The notes: generated by a model not told the origin, from the sequence alone. Counted from the first letter of the stretch, positions 50,670 through 60,586 are shown. The stretch: DNA of 64,000 bases from CACIAM-69d sp001698445 (GCF_043235035.1 NZ_JAZAQF010000012.1:129217-193216); one strand, 5' to 3'. Translations and numbers: made by a program.

Positions 50670-52676
50670 ATGTTGGCTCAACCCTTGCTTAAAACCATCA
50701 CGAAATGGATTCGCCTCCTGAATCGGTTATGGGCCGGGTCAGTGTTGCTGTCTTGGCGCGATGGGATAGCGATCGCCCTATTGGTGGCGGTGGTGGTGGT
50801 GACAGTGCGGGGGTTAGGCTGGATGCAGGGGACAGAGTGGGCCGCGTTTGATTTACTGGTGCGGTGGCGGCCGGCCCGTTTGGAGCAACGGGTGGTGTTG
50901 GTGGTGGTGACGGAAGCGGACTTGCGACTGTTTCGGCAATGGCCCCTCTCTGATGAAAAGTTGGCGGACTTGCTGGAAACGCTGGAAGAGTATGAACCCC
51001 GGATGATTGGGCTGGATTTGGTTCGGGATTTTCCCATGCCCCCGGGGAACGATCGCTTGGAAAAGTTGCTGCGCCAGTCCGATCGCCTGGTGGGAATCCG
51101 CAAGGTCAGTGGCGAGGGCATCGCGCCGCCACCGGCCTTGATTGACAAACCAGGGGCGATCGCCGCGTCGGATTTGCTGCTGGATCCCGATCGCAAAGTC
51201 CGACGGGCAATTTTGTCTTTGGCTGACCAGCAGGATCAAGCGGTCTTTGGTTTGGGAACCCAAGTGGCGCTGAACTATCTGGAGCGCCAGCCCAACCCGA
51301 TCACGTTGGAAGCCCTCGACGAAGAAGCAGGCATCTATCAACTGGGTCGCGCCACCATCACCCCCTTTCAGGGCAACGATGGGGCCTATGTGGGGGCGAT
51401 CGATGATGGCTATCAACTGTTGTTGGACTATCGCGGCTTGGCCTGTCCCACCGACAGCCAACGCAATTGTGGGTTTCAGGTTTACTCCGCCAATGATGTT
51501 TTAAATCGACGTGTGCCCCTGGATGCCCTCTACGATCGACTGGTGTTGGTGGGAGTCACGGCGGAAAGTCTGGGCGATCGGTTCTATACCCCCTACAGCG
51601 ACACAGACCAGGGCCCGCAACTGACCTCCGGCGTGGAAATTCATGCCACGATCGCCAGCCAACTGCTGTCGGCGGCGATCGACGGCTGGCCCCTCCTTCA
51701 GGTTTGGAGCGACTCCTGGGAAATGGGCTGGATTGTGCTTTGGACGGTGGGAGGCACGCTGCTGGGCTGGACTCTGCGTCAACCGTTGCTGCTGTTTGCC
51801 ATGACGGCTTTGGGCATCGTGGCCATTCTGGCGGCCGCTTGGCAAGCGTTGCAATGGATGGTTTGGATTCCGCTAGTGCCGCCGGTTTTGGGGCTGGTGG
51901 GTGGTTCCTTTGGGGCCTCGTTGGGGTTGGCGGCCAAAGAACGGCGTGATCGACAAACCATCACCGAGCTGTTTGAGCGCTACGTTACGCCGCAGGTGGC
52001 CCAGGTGATTTGGCAAAGCCGCCACCAAATTGTGCGGCGCGGGGAATTCATTGGGCAGATTTTGCCAGCCACGGTCATGTTTGCGGATTTGGTGGGGTTC
52101 ACATCGATCGCGGAATCCAACCCACCGGAAATTATCTTTCCCTGGCTGAATGAGTATATGCAGTCCATGACCCAAAGCGTGCTCGATCGCAACGGCATCG
52201 TGAACAAGTTCATTGGCGACGCAATCATGGCCCTGTTTGGCGTACCGGTTCCCCAATCGCGCGATCACCAGGTGGGTGACGATGCGATCGCTGCCGTCAC
52301 CTGTGCCGTGGAGATGGGTCAACGGCTCCAGCGCTTAAATCAACAGTGGCGCGATCGAGGCCGCCCCACCGCCGCCATCCGGATTGGTATCGCTTCGGGC
52401 CCCGTCATGAGTGGTTGCATTGGCAATGTCCGCCGGTTGGAATACACCGTTATTGGGGACACTGTGAACATAGCCGCCCGATTGGAAAGTTATGACAAAT
52501 CCTTTGATGGAGGACTTTGTCGCATTTTCATTGAAGAAGAAACCTATCGCCATGTGCGCGACCGCTTTCCCACCCGATTCATTGGCCCAGTTACCCTTAA
52601 GGGGCGAGAACGGGCCACAAATATCTATCAAGTGCTGTTACCTTTGCAGCCAGATGATCTCAACAAAACCCCTTAG
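50670..52676 (+). CDS. CHASE2-domain class III adenylate/guanylate cyclase
   Basis: A 668-residue membrane sensor cyclase. A first helix (~33-52) is followed by an extracytoplasmic CHASE2 domain (~55-345, VVLVVVTEADLRLFRQWPLSDEKLADLL, VLVGVTAESLGDRFYTPYSD). Three helices (~355-425) and a cytoplasmic class III cyclase domain (~455-655) follow. Catalytic metal Asp residues are in VMFADLVGFTSIAE and KFIGDAIMALFG. The transition-state Asn/Arg is in DTVNIAARLESYD, and EYTVIGD holds the Asp typical of ATP specificity. Cyclic AMP is the likely product. The start is ATG 50670 after a repeat-rich gap. Confidence 0.92.
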   Translation: MLAQPLLKTITKWIRLLNRLWAGSVLLSWRDGIAIALLVAVVVVTVRGLGWMQGTEWAAFDLLVRWRPARLEQRVVLVVVTEADLRLFRQWPLSDEKLADLLETLEEYEPRMIGLDLVRDFPMPPGNDRLEKLLRQSDRLVGIRKVSGEGIAPPPALIDKPGAIAASDLLLDPDRKVRRAILSLADQQDQAVFGLGTQVALNYLERQPNPITLEALDEEAGIYQLGRATITPFQGNDGAYVGAIDDGYQLLLDYRGLACPTDSQRNCGFQVYSANDVLNRRVPLDALYDRLVLVGVTAESLGDRFYTPYSDTDQGPQLTSGVEIHATIASQLLSAAIDGWPLLQVWSDSWEMGWIVLWTVGGTLLGWTLRQPLLLFAMTALGIVAILAAAWQALQWMVWIPLVPPVLGLVGGSFGASLGLAAKERRDRQTITELFERYVTPQVAQVIWQSRHQIVRRGEFIGQILPATVMFADLVGFTSIAESNPPEIIFPWLNEYMQSMTQSVLDRNGIVNKFIGDAIMALFGVPVPQSRDHQVGDDAIAAVTCAVEMGQRLQRLNQQWRDRGRPTAAIRIGIASGPVMSGCIGNVRRLEYTVIGDTVNIAARLESYDKSFDGGLCRIFIEEETYRHVRDRFPTRFIGPVTLKGRERATNIYQVLLPLQPDDLNKTP

Positions 52677-53697
52677 AATGCTCGCTGCAACCCCTGCTTT
52701 CCCAAGTTCTGGGAGAGCAAGGTTCAACCGGCCCCATCAGCCCAAGAATGGAAAAAGACTCGCATCACTCGGTCGGCAGGTTTTGAAAATGGTGCGGGTG
52801 AAAGTGGTGTGGGATCGAACAATCTCGATCCATTCTGTCCAAGCTCTCCTAGCTCAGGCTATCCCAGTGCCCGTGGGACTTTTGGACAAAAACCAGCATT
52901 ATTCAGCCATTTCTGAAGTATTTTAGAACCACTTTTCAAGTTATTTTGCCGGCTGGCTCTTGGGTCATTTTTCCTAGTCATTTTCTTCAGTCATTTTTTA
53001 AAGGCATTTTGCTGCTTTTTTCAAAACCCACTTCCAAGCCCATTTCCAAGCCCACTTCCAAGCCCACTGAACCGCATCCCGTGGCAATGGCCCAATCCCG
53101 ATCGCCCACTCAGCCACTGACTAACTAGCCTGCTCGGTCACCGATCACAGGAGCCACGGAGCCAAACCGGCTTGATCGGCCGTCGGCCCAGCGGCCACCA
53201 GCCCCCTGACCCAGACCTCAAGCGAGATATAAAAGGGTGCAATTTTCGCTCATCACCTAAAATGTGACCTTGTTCAACACCAGGCAAAAGGGGGCGAATA
53301 TTTTTGGACGAATACCCTTGAGCCAAGATATTCCTCCAAAGATCTTTGCTATTCCATCACCTTGATGACAGCAGTGGCATCCGGTCTGCCTTGGTGACGA
53401 ATGACCAAGATATTTTCTGTTGATTGCCGATTGCTTGCCGATTGCTTGTGTGTTGCTTGCCTGTTAATTGCCTGTTGAAGACCTGCCAATCACCTATTGA
53501 TCGCCCGTTGATGCCTATCAATCCCCCGTTGACGGCCTGTCAATTGCCTGTGGATCGGATGATGATCCCCGCCGATTGCCATCGATCGTCCAGTTGATCG
53601 CTCACCTGCCAACTGTCTGTCGGGAGGTTACCAACCACCCCGAAGACCCAACAATCACGCGGCGGCCCAGTCGCTTTGTGCTTATTTGGTTTTGTCT
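52677..53697. other. 1-kb gap with low-complexity repeats
   Basis: No gene is supported. Three 12-base units CCCACTTCCAAG (with one T variant) lie at 53027-53062. At 53410-53560 the phrase GATTGCCTGTT recurs in degenerate form on an ~11-13 base period. The area should contain the promoter of the next gene. Confidence 0.55.
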
Positions 53698-56600
53698 ATG
53701 AAGATGCCTTGGCTACCCACGATCGTTGCGAGCGGAACTGTTGTTGCGATTTTGGCCGGCACTTGGCTATTTGATCAGGCCGATCGTGATCGCCGTTTAT
53801 ACGATCGACGATCGCGCATTTCGGCGGAGCTGACGGCCCTGGAAACCCAAATTCAAAGCAACCTGAAGGTGCGGGCCATGCTGGGCTACAGCCTCGCCAC
53901 CTACATTGCCACTGAAGGGCGGCTCAACACCGCAGCATTCAACGCCTTTGCCGGTTCAATCATTGCCGATGATCCGGCCATCCAAGCGGTGCAGGTGGTT
54001 CAGGGGCCGCGGGTTGTATACCGCTATCCCCCGTTGCCCCCTGCCGAAATTAGCCCCCGAGTTCCCACTTCAGCCGCTTGTCCGCCCCAGTCGATCGCGG
54101 CGGGTCGATCGCGGGCCCCCTCTTGGACATTAGCCACGGATTTACCCTGGAACTTAAATCCCGTCTGTCTCCCCCGTCTTCAGTTCGATCGCCCCCGGCC
54201 TCTGCTTCTCATTAACACCACTATGCCCATTCGTCAGTTGGCTTCCTTGGGTCAACCCCCGATCCAAGTGCAAGTGGCGATCAAGGTCAACCAAGTGGTG
54301 GAAGATTTGCGCGCCAATCGCCAATCGTCAGTCCATCTGGCCGTGTGGGTGCGGGGCCAAGCTTTGGAGCGGCAATTTGGGGAATTAATTTTGGCTCGCC
54401 AGCAACCGGTGCGATCGTTCCTGCAAGTGGGCAACAGCCATTGGGAGCTGGCGGCCTTGCCCCGAGATGGTTGGGTGCTGTACTCGCGTCGATCGCTCTG
54501 GACTTGGTTAACTGGCTGTGGCTTGGCGATCATTGGCGGTGTGCAGATTTATCGCTGGATGCAGTTGCCCGCTCGCCTGGCCGATCGGGCGCAATCCAAC
54601 GAAGATCGCTGGCAACTGGTGCTCCAGGGCAACAATGACGGCATTTGGGATTGGAACCCCAAGTCCGATGAAGTGGTCTACTCTAGCCGCTGGAAATCTA
54701 TGTTGGGCTATCAAGCCGATGAAATTGGCAACCGCCGATCGGAATGGATTTCTAGAGTGCATCCCGATGATTTGGGTCGCGTTTTGCGGGGCTTTGACGA
54801 TTATGTCAACCGCAAAATCAATGAATATTCCATGGAATATCGGCTGCGATGCCGCGATGGCCAATACAAATGGATTTCGGCCCGAGGCCAAGCCCAGTGG
54901 GATCGCCGGGGACAAGTGCAAAGAATGGTGGGATCCATTACCGACATTGACAAACGCAAGCGCTCAGAAGCAGCCCTCCGAGAAAGCGAAGAACGGTTTC
55001 GGGCGATCGTGGAACAGGCCGCGATCGGGATTTGCCAAATTGACCCCAACGGCCGCTATTTACATGTCAATCAGCGGTTCTGTAACCTCCTGGGCTACAC
55101 AGAAGCAGAACTTTTGCAGCAAACTTTTCAGGATTTGACCTATCCCGGCGACTTGGCTGAAAACCTCAAACAATCCCAGCGGCTGTGGCGAGGCGACATT
55201 TCCTCCTTTTCTCTGGAAAAACGCTACCTGCGCAAAGACGGTCAGCTCCAGTGGGTGAATGTGACCGTTTCCCTGGTGCAATCTGCCAGCGACGCGCAGC
55301 CCTACACCCTGGCTTTGGTTGAAGACATCAGCGCCCGCAAACAGGCGGAAGAACAGTTAACCTACAACGCGTTCTACGATGCCTTGACGGGGCTGCCCAA
55401 TCGAAACTTATTTGTCGATCGGCTGAAAGTTTGCCTCAGCCAATCCCAACGCCACGCCAATCGGATGTTTGGGGTGTTGTATGTGGACCTCGATCGGTTC
55501 AAAGTGGTCAACGACAGCCTAGGACACCATGCGGGCGATGAACTCTTGGTGCAAATTGGCCGCCGTCTGCAAAGTTGCCTGCGGTGCAACGACACCGTGG
55601 CCCGGCTGGGGGGCGATGAGTTTGCCGTGATTTTGGACGATGTGGGCACAAGTGAGGAGGCCCTGTGGGTAGCAGATCGGGTGCAGGAACACCTGAAACA
55701 GCCCTTTCACATTCATGGCCATGACTTCTACACCAGCGCCAGCATTGGCGTGGCCCTCAGCCAGGATCCCGCCACCCAACAGCCCTACGCCAACTGGCAA
55801 AACCTCATGCGCGATGCGGATATTGCCATGTATCGCGCCAAGGCCAACGGCAAGGGCTGCTCCCAAGTCTTTGAGCCAATGTTGCACCACAGCACCCTCA
55901 CGCAGTTGCAGATTGAAAGCGATTTGCGCCAAGCTCTCAGCAACAACGGTTTAGAGGTCTATTTCCAACCGATCGTCCGCATTCAAGATCTGCGGTTGGT
56001 GGGCTTTGAGGCCCTGGTGCGCTGGAATCACCCCCAACAGGGTTGGATCTCGCCGTCCGTGATGGTGGCCGCAGCAGAGGAAACGGATTTGATTGTGCAT
56101 TTGGGGGAATGGGTGTTGGCGGCGGCCTGCGCCCAACTGCAACAGTGGCGATCGCGCTGGCATCGGGATCATAGCCATCTCCCCCTCTCCATTAGCGTCA
56201 ACATTGCGGGGCGACAGTTTGCCCAAGCAAATTTGGTGCAGCAGATTGAACGAACCCTGATGGAAACGGGCTTGCCGCCGGCCTGTTTGCGCATTGAGGT
56301 GACCGAAAGTGTGATTGCGGAGCGGGTCGATTCGGTGGTGGATAAGCTGGCACGGCTCAAGGCGTTGGGGGTGCAATCCTGCATTGATGATTTCGGCACG
56401 GGCTATTCTTCCCTCAGCCGGTTGCAGCAGTTCCCCATCAACGCCCTCAAGGTCGATCGCTCCTTCGTGAAGGATCTGCCCTACTCGGAAGACAGCGCCG
56501 CCATTGTGCGGACGATCGTGAACTTAGCCCGCAGTTTGAACATTCACACGGTGGCCGAGGGCATTGAAACCCCAGAACAGTTGCAATGTCTAGAACAGTT

Positions 56601-56721
56601 GGGCTGTGACTATGGCCAGGGCTTTTTGTTTGCCAAACCCATGCAGGCGGCCGCGGCGGAAGAATTGTTGAGGGGCGATCGGGTGCTGTCGGTCATTCGG
56701 CCCCAGTTAGGCCTGAATTAG
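53698..56721 (+). CDS. CHASE-PAS-PAS-GGDEF-EAL cyclic-di-GMP enzyme
   Basis: A 1007-residue membrane sensor. An N-terminal helix (~8-26) precedes a CHASE-type extracytoplasmic domain (~40-260), and a second helix lies near 267-285. Two PAS domains with PAC segments follow (~300-425, ~433-550). The GGDEF domain keeps RLGGDEF (638-642), with an RxxD inhibitory site (RCND) five residues before it. The EAL domain keeps GFEALVRWNH (EAL 771-773) and DDFGTGYSSLSRL. Both catalytic motifs look intact, so it may make and degrade c-di-GMP. I start at ATG 53698; its last 29 bases overlap recJ tail-to-tail. Confidence 0.93.
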   Translation: MKMPWLPTIVASGTVVAILAGTWLFDQADRDRRLYDRRSRISAELTALETQIQSNLKVRAMLGYSLATYIATEGRLNTAAFNAFAGSIIADDPAIQAVQVVQGPRVVYRYPPLPPAEISPRVPTSAACPPQSIAAGRSRAPSWTLATDLPWNLNPVCLPRLQFDRPRPLLLINTTMPIRQLASLGQPPIQVQVAIKVNQVVEDLRANRQSSVHLAVWVRGQALERQFGELILARQQPVRSFLQVGNSHWELAALPRDGWVLYSRRSLWTWLTGCGLAIIGGVQIYRWMQLPARLADRAQSNEDRWQLVLQGNNDGIWDWNPKSDEVVYSSRWKSMLGYQADEIGNRRSEWISRVHPDDLGRVLRGFDDYVNRKINEYSMEYRLRCRDGQYKWISARGQAQWDRRGQVQRMVGSITDIDKRKRSEAALRESEERFRAIVEQAAIGICQIDPNGRYLHVNQRFCNLLGYTEAELLQQTFQDLTYPGDLAENLKQSQRLWRGDISSFSLEKRYLRKDGQLQWVNVTVSLVQSASDAQPYTLALVEDISARKQAEEQLTYNAFYDALTGLPNRNLFVDRLKVCLSQSQRHANRMFGVLYVDLDRFKVVNDSLGHHAGDELLVQIGRRLQSCLRCNDTVARLGGDEFAVILDDVGTSEEALWVADRVQEHLKQPFHIHGHDFYTSASIGVALSQDPATQQPYANWQNLMRDADIAMYRAKANGKGCSQVFEPMLHHSTLTQLQIESDLRQALSNNGLEVYFQPIVRIQDLRLVGFEALVRWNHPQQGWISPSVMVAAAEETDLIVHLGEWVLAAACAQLQQWRSRWHRDHSHLPLSISVNIAGRQFAQANLVQQIERTLMETGLPPACLRIEVTESVIAERVDSVVDKLARLKALGVQSCIDDFGTGYSSLSRLQQFPINALKVDRSFVKDLPYSEDSAAIVRTIVNLARSLNIHTVAEGIETPEQLQCLEQLGCDYGQGFLFAKPMQAAAAEELLRGDRVLSVIRPQLGLN

Positions 56722-58831
56722 CAGGATCAGCCCCAGTTAGGGCCCCTTTGGCGGCGGCAATCAGCGATCGAAAAAAGGGATGATTCAAATCCACCGGCTC
56801 GGCGGTTTCCCGGTTGGGGCCGAGTAAGCCGGTGGATTCGCCATCAACCAGGGCCAGCACTTTGCCCTCGGGGTTGCGGATTCGCAATTCCGGTTGGCCG
56901 TCCCGATCGCCCCAGGCGCAGTTGTAGGGGCGATCGCGGAAGGTAAAGCTAGCCCGCTTGGGATTCGGGGGAGCAAGGTGATCAAGCCCCTTGTCTGGCA
57001 CGGCGGCCGTTACGGCCGGATCGTAGGTAACTGGGCGATCGGCGACGACGGGCGATCGAACCGGGGCACTACCAGCCACAGCGGGCCGGATCGCCACCAC
57101 GTCCAATTCCAAATTCACCGCGCCGTTCCAGTGGTTCTCCTTGAGCTGATAGGCCACATCCACCACGGGCGGTAACGGAAACGCATCGCCCCAACGCCAG
57201 GCGATCGCCTCCATTTGGCCCGTCCCATCGGACACCGTGAGCCGCAGATGCTTGCGATCCTGGCCCAACTGCCGCTGACCCACCACCTGCAACCCTGGCG
57301 ACCAAAACACCGGGTCGGGGTTGCCAATGCCGCAGGGGTGCAGCATGTCGATTTGTTCGTAAAGTTCCCCGTCCAACTCGCTTAGGCTGGCCCGTACATC
57401 GGGCTGCACCAGCGGGCAAATATGCTCCGGTTGCAGGCAGGTTTGGGCAAATTCCCGCAACCGCGCCTCAAAGGCCGGCAAATTGGCCGCCGGGAGCGAA
57501 AAGCCGCCCGCCGCTCGGTGGCCGCCATGCTTGGTCAGCAGGTCTTTGCAATATTCCAGGGCTTCAAAGACGTTGAATTCCGGGATACTGCGGGCGGAAC
57601 CGCGCACCTGCTCGGGGTTTTCCTCTTCGTAAGTGCCGATGAACACGGGTGCGCCGTAACGCTCCACCAACCGGGAGGCGACAATCCCGATCGTCCCGTG
57701 GTGCCAATCCGGTTGCACCACCAGCATCACCCGCGCCGCCTTCAGATCCAAGTCGCTGGCTTGATACCAGGCGTGGGCTTCCTGCTCAATTTGGTTGCAA
57801 ATTTGTTGGCGCTTCTGGTTGATTTCCTCGCACTGCATGGCCCGCTCCAGGGCCTCACCGCTGTCATCGGTGGTCAGCAGGTCGATCACCACGTCCGGCT
57901 GGTGAATCCGCCCCACGGCGTTGATCCGCGGCCCGAGCCGAAAGCCGATCGCCTCCGGTTTCAGGGGGCCTTTGCTGGTGCTGGCCGTGGCGTTGCCGTC
58001 CCCTTGCCCATCATCGGCCACGCTGATCCCCGCCACCTGTTGCAGGGCGCGAATCCCGGGCACGGTGGAAAAGGGCAGCAAACTGAGGCCCCGCCTGACC
58101 CAGCGCCGATTCACGCCGGTCAGGGGCGCAAGATCGGCGATCGTCCCCAGGGTGAACAGTTGCAACAGGGATTTCCACGGGGCCGATCGCTCCATCCGCT
58201 GGGCCAACGCCACGGCCAACACGTAAGCCACGCCGACCCCGGCTAATCCGGCGTAGGGCGAGGCCGGATCGATTAATTTCGGGTTCAGGATCGCGTTGGC
58301 GGGCGGAATCCGGGGCGGCACATCGTGGTGATCGGTCAGGATCACGGTTAACCCCAACTCCCGGGCCCGGGCGATCGGCTCGTAGGCGGCGATTCCGTTG
58401 TCCACCGTCAGGATCAGGCTGATCCCGTTTTGGTGAAACTCCTCCACGATCCGCTGATTAATCCCGTAGCCATCGGTCATCCGGCTGGGGATCGAGGCGG
58501 TCACATCGGCTCCCAAATGGCGGAAGGCGCGGATCAGCAGGGCGGTGCTGGTCATGCCGTCCGCGTCGTAGTCGCCGCAAATTCCGAGCCGATCGCCCCG
58601 TTCGATCGCCTCCGCCAACAGATCCAGCGCCGGGGCCAGGTCGGGAAACTCCGCGATCGGGCTGGGCAGTTCCGCCAAATCCGGGTCGAGAAACAGCTCG
58701 GCCAGCTCCGGCGTATCGATGCCGCGATTGATCAGCACCTGCGCTAACAGCGGCGACAGGCCCGTGGCCGCTGCAATCTCAGCGGCGCGATCGGCATCTT
58801 CCGGGGCGATCGCCCAGCGCGTGGCTCTCAT
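56693..58831 (-). CDS. recJ: Single-stranded DNA exonuclease RecJ
   Basis: A 5'-3' ssDNA exonuclease for recombination and mismatch repair, 712 residues. DHH motifs are present: LGICGDYDADGMTSTALL, LTVDNGIAAYEP, VILTDHHDVPPRIPPANAILNPK. The DHHA1 region includes GTIGIVASRLVERYGAPVFIG and KHGGHRAAGGFSLP. An OB-like part follows, then a cyanobacterial C-terminal extension. In the linker before the extension, residues PDKGLDHLAPP are encoded by a REP-like palindrome (56974-56993). The gene converges on, and overlaps by 29 bases, the c-di-GMP enzyme gene. Confidence 0.95.
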   Translation of the reverse strand: MRATRWAIAPEDADRAAEIAAATGLSPLLAQVLINRGIDTPELAELFLDPDLAELPSPIAEFPDLAPALDLLAEAIERGDRLGICGDYDADGMTSTALLIRAFRHLGADVTASIPSRMTDGYGINQRIVEEFHQNGISLILTVDNGIAAYEPIARARELGLTVILTDHHDVPPRIPPANAILNPKLIDPASPYAGLAGVGVAYVLAVALAQRMERSAPWKSLLQLFTLGTIADLAPLTGVNRRWVRRGLSLLPFSTVPGIRALQQVAGISVADDGQGDGNATASTSKGPLKPEAIGFRLGPRINAVGRIHQPDVVIDLLTTDDSGEALERAMQCEEINQKRQQICNQIEQEAHAWYQASDLDLKAARVMLVVQPDWHHGTIGIVASRLVERYGAPVFIGTYEEENPEQVRGSARSIPEFNVFEALEYCKDLLTKHGGHRAAGGFSLPAANLPAFEARLREFAQTCLQPEHICPLVQPDVRASLSELDGELYEQIDMLHPCGIGNPDPVFWSPGLQVVGQRQLGQDRKHLRLTVSDGTGQMEAIAWRWGDAFPLPPVVDVAYQLKENHWNGAVNLELDVVAIRPAVAGSAPVRSPVVADRPVTYDPAVTAAVPDKGLDHLAPPNPKRASFTFRDRPYNCAWGDRDGQPELRIRNPEGKVLALVDGESTGLLGPNRETAEPVDLNHPFFRSLIAAAKGALTGADPANSGLTGAE
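56974..56993. repeat. REP-like palindrome inside recJ coding sequence
   Basis: CAAGGTGATCAAGCCCCTTG, preceded by GGGGGAG and followed by TCTGG, the same flanks as intergenic copies. On the minus strand it encodes DKGLDHL in frame. Confidence 0.75.
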
Positions 58832-58868
58832 GATTTAGCTCCGGAATGTGCAGAAAACGAATCAACCC

Positions 58869-59618
58869 TTACGCCATCACCATGCCGCCATCCACGTTAA
58901 TCGTTTGGCCCGTGATGTAGGCCGCCGCCGGATCCGCCGCCAAAAAGGCCACCGTACCCGCAATTTCCTCGGGCTTGCCGTAGCGACCCAACGGAATCGC
59001 CTTCAGGATGCCTTCGCTGTCCAGGCCTTCGGTCATGTCCGTGGCGATGAACCCCGGGGCGATCGCATTCACCGTAATTCCCCGCGCCGCCAGTTCCTTG
59101 GCCACCGTCTTCGTGAAACCAATCACGCCCGCTTTGGCGGCGCTGTAGTTGGCCTGGCCCGGGTTGCCCATTTGCCCCGCCACGGAAGCGATGTTGATGA
59201 TCCGGCCAGACTTTTGCTTCAGCATCACTTTGCTGACGGCCTTCGTGCCCAAAAACACGCCGGTCAGGTTCAGGTCAATCACCGCCTGCCAGTCTTCCAG
59301 CTTCATCCGCAGCAGCAGCGTATCGCGGGTAATCCCGGCGTTGTTCACCCACACATCGACGCGGCCCCATTTGTCCAAGGTGGCTTGCAACAGCGCATCC
59401 ACCTCGTCCGACTTGGATATGTCGGCTTTCACGGCGATCGCTTCGCCCCCATTCCCGGCAATTTCCGCCACCAAGCTCTCAGCCGCCCCGCTGGAAGCCG
59501 CATAGTTCACCACTACCTTGGCCCCTTCGGCGGCCAGGGCGAGGGCCGCAGCTCGGCCAATTCCCCGAGAAGCCCCGGTTACAACAGCCACTTGGTTTTG
59601 CAGGCGGGTTCCAGTCAC
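58869..59618 (-). CDS. fabG: 3-oxoacyl-[acyl-carrier-protein] reductase
   Basis: NADPH-dependent reductase of fatty-acid elongation, 249 residues, normal length. The cofactor motif is TGASRGIGRA. The catalytic Ser is in NIASVAGQ and the Tyr/Lys in YSAAKAG; NNAG is intact. The N-terminus is set at GTG 59618 (residues VTGTRLQNQVAVVTG), with GGGAG 9 bases upstream on the minus strand. The longer frame from 59654 adds residues not typical of FabG. It lies 37 bases after the recJ start on the same strand, so read-through is likely. Confidence 0.95.
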   Translation of the reverse strand: MTGTRLQNQVAVVTGASRGIGRAAALALAAEGAKVVVNYAASSGAAESLVAEIAGNGGEAIAVKADISKSDEVDALLQATLDKWGRVDVWVNNAGITRDTLLLRMKLEDWQAVIDLNLTGVFLGTKAVSKVMLKQKSGRIINIASVAGQMGNPGQANYSAAKAGVIGFTKTVAKELAARGITVNAIAPGFIATDMTEGLDSEGILKAIPLGRYGKPEEIAGTVAFLAADPAAAYITGQTINVDGGMVMA

Positions 59619-59676
59619 GGTTACAAGCTCCCAAAAACAGATTTCAGACAACAAAATTCAATACGAAAATCCACCC

Positions 59677-59751
59677 GTAGGGGCGCACCGCGTGCGCCCA
59701 GCCCCCACCCGAATTGATCGAACCGGAGGGCGCACGGCGGTGCGCCCCTAC
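59677..59751. repeat. Paired head-to-head GTAGGGGCGCA inverted repeats
   Basis: A 23-base unit beginning GTAGGGGCGCACC (59677-59699) is mirrored by a unit ending GGTGCGCCCCTAC (59728-59751). Each unit is itself nearly palindromic. They could fold into a large hairpin between fabG and pyrE. Confidence 0.85.
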
Positions 59752-59774
59752 AGGAATGCGGGTCGGGTGATCGA

Positions 59775-60383
59775 TTAAGGTTGGGTCGATCGCGCCGCGT
59801 AATGGGCCTGTACATCGGCGATCGAGAACAGCGCCTCAAAAGCCAAGCCATGTTGCGCGTAAAGTTCCGCGCCGCCCTGCTGGCGATCAACCACGGCCAA
59901 GACCCGATCGACCTTGTAGCCCGCTTCCCTCAGGCGATCGACCGCCTTCAGGGCCGACCCACCCGTCGTCACCACATCTTCGAGCACCACCACCGATGAC
60001 CCCGGCTCCAACGCCGGCCCCTCGATGTAGGCCATCGTGCCGTGGCCCTTGGCTTCCTTGCGGATGATCAGGGCAGAAATTGGGCGGTTTTCCAGCGCCG
60101 ACACCACACTCACCGCCGACACCAACGGGTCAGCCCCCAGGGTCAACCCGGCCACCGCCGCCGCGCCCGTCGGCACTTGCCCCAACAGCAACCGCCCCAA
60201 GGCTAACGCTCCCTCAGGATGCAGCGTCACCGGTTTGCAGTTGATGTAGTAGGTGCTTTTTTGGCCCGAAGAGAGGGTGAAATCGCCTTCGCGATAGGCG
60301 CGATCGCACAGCAAATCCAACAGGCGATCGCGCAATTCAGCCTCACCGGCAGTGGCGGCCCAGTTCCCAGCGGTAACGGTCAT
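59775..60383 (-). CDS. pyrE: Orotate phosphoribosyltransferase
   Basis: Forms orotidine 5'-phosphate in pyrimidine synthesis, 202 residues. Family features are GDFTLSSGQKSTYYINCKPVTLHPEG near the N-terminus, IRKEAKGHGT, and the PRPP-binding motif SSVVVLEDVVTTGGSALKAVDRL. ATG 60383 (MTVTAGNWAATAG) is chosen; the frame also opens at TTG 60413. It lies between two GTAGGGGCGCA-type repeats that may terminate transcription on either side. Confidence 0.95.
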   Translation of the reverse strand: MTVTAGNWAATAGEAELRDRLLDLLCDRAYREGDFTLSSGQKSTYYINCKPVTLHPEGALALGRLLLGQVPTGAAAVAGLTLGADPLVSAVSVVSALENRPISALIIRKEAKGHGTMAYIEGPALEPGSSVVVLEDVVTTGGSALKAVDRLREAGYKVDRVLAVVDRQQGGAELYAQHGLAFEALFSIADVQAHYAARSTQP

Positions 60384-60536
60384 GGCGACAGATGGAGCGA
60401 CAGGACGAAGCAAACGAATAGCAACAAAAATTGCGACTCCCTATCCTACCGCGCCGGGTACGCACCACCGATCGTCACCGGTTGACCGGGCGATCGACCC
60501 AAACACCCATCTCCGGGCGATCGCACCACCACCTCC

Positions 60537-60560
60537 GTAGGGGCGCAAGGCGTTGCGCCC
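60537..60560. repeat. Third GTAGGGGCGCA-type palindrome
   Basis: GTAGGGGCGCAAGGCG followed by TTGCGCCC, between pyrE and cysK. It has the same head sequence as the pair at 59677-59751. Confidence 0.8.
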
Positions 60561-60586
60561 TCCGGCTTGCGGGGATTTAACCTGCA

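Noticed and set aside
52492..52926. 144-codon frame overlapping the cyclase 3' end
   Set aside because: Most of it lies in another frame of the cyclase gene, and the remainder shows no coding character.
56770..56785. GATTCAAATCC resembling a tRNA T-loop
   Set aside because: It is inside recJ and there is no cloverleaf around it.
57422..58246. 274-codon plus-strand frame opposite recJ
   Set aside because: Its composition (Arg, His, Gln, Gly rich) reflects the complement of recJ; recJ motifs on the other strand are complete.
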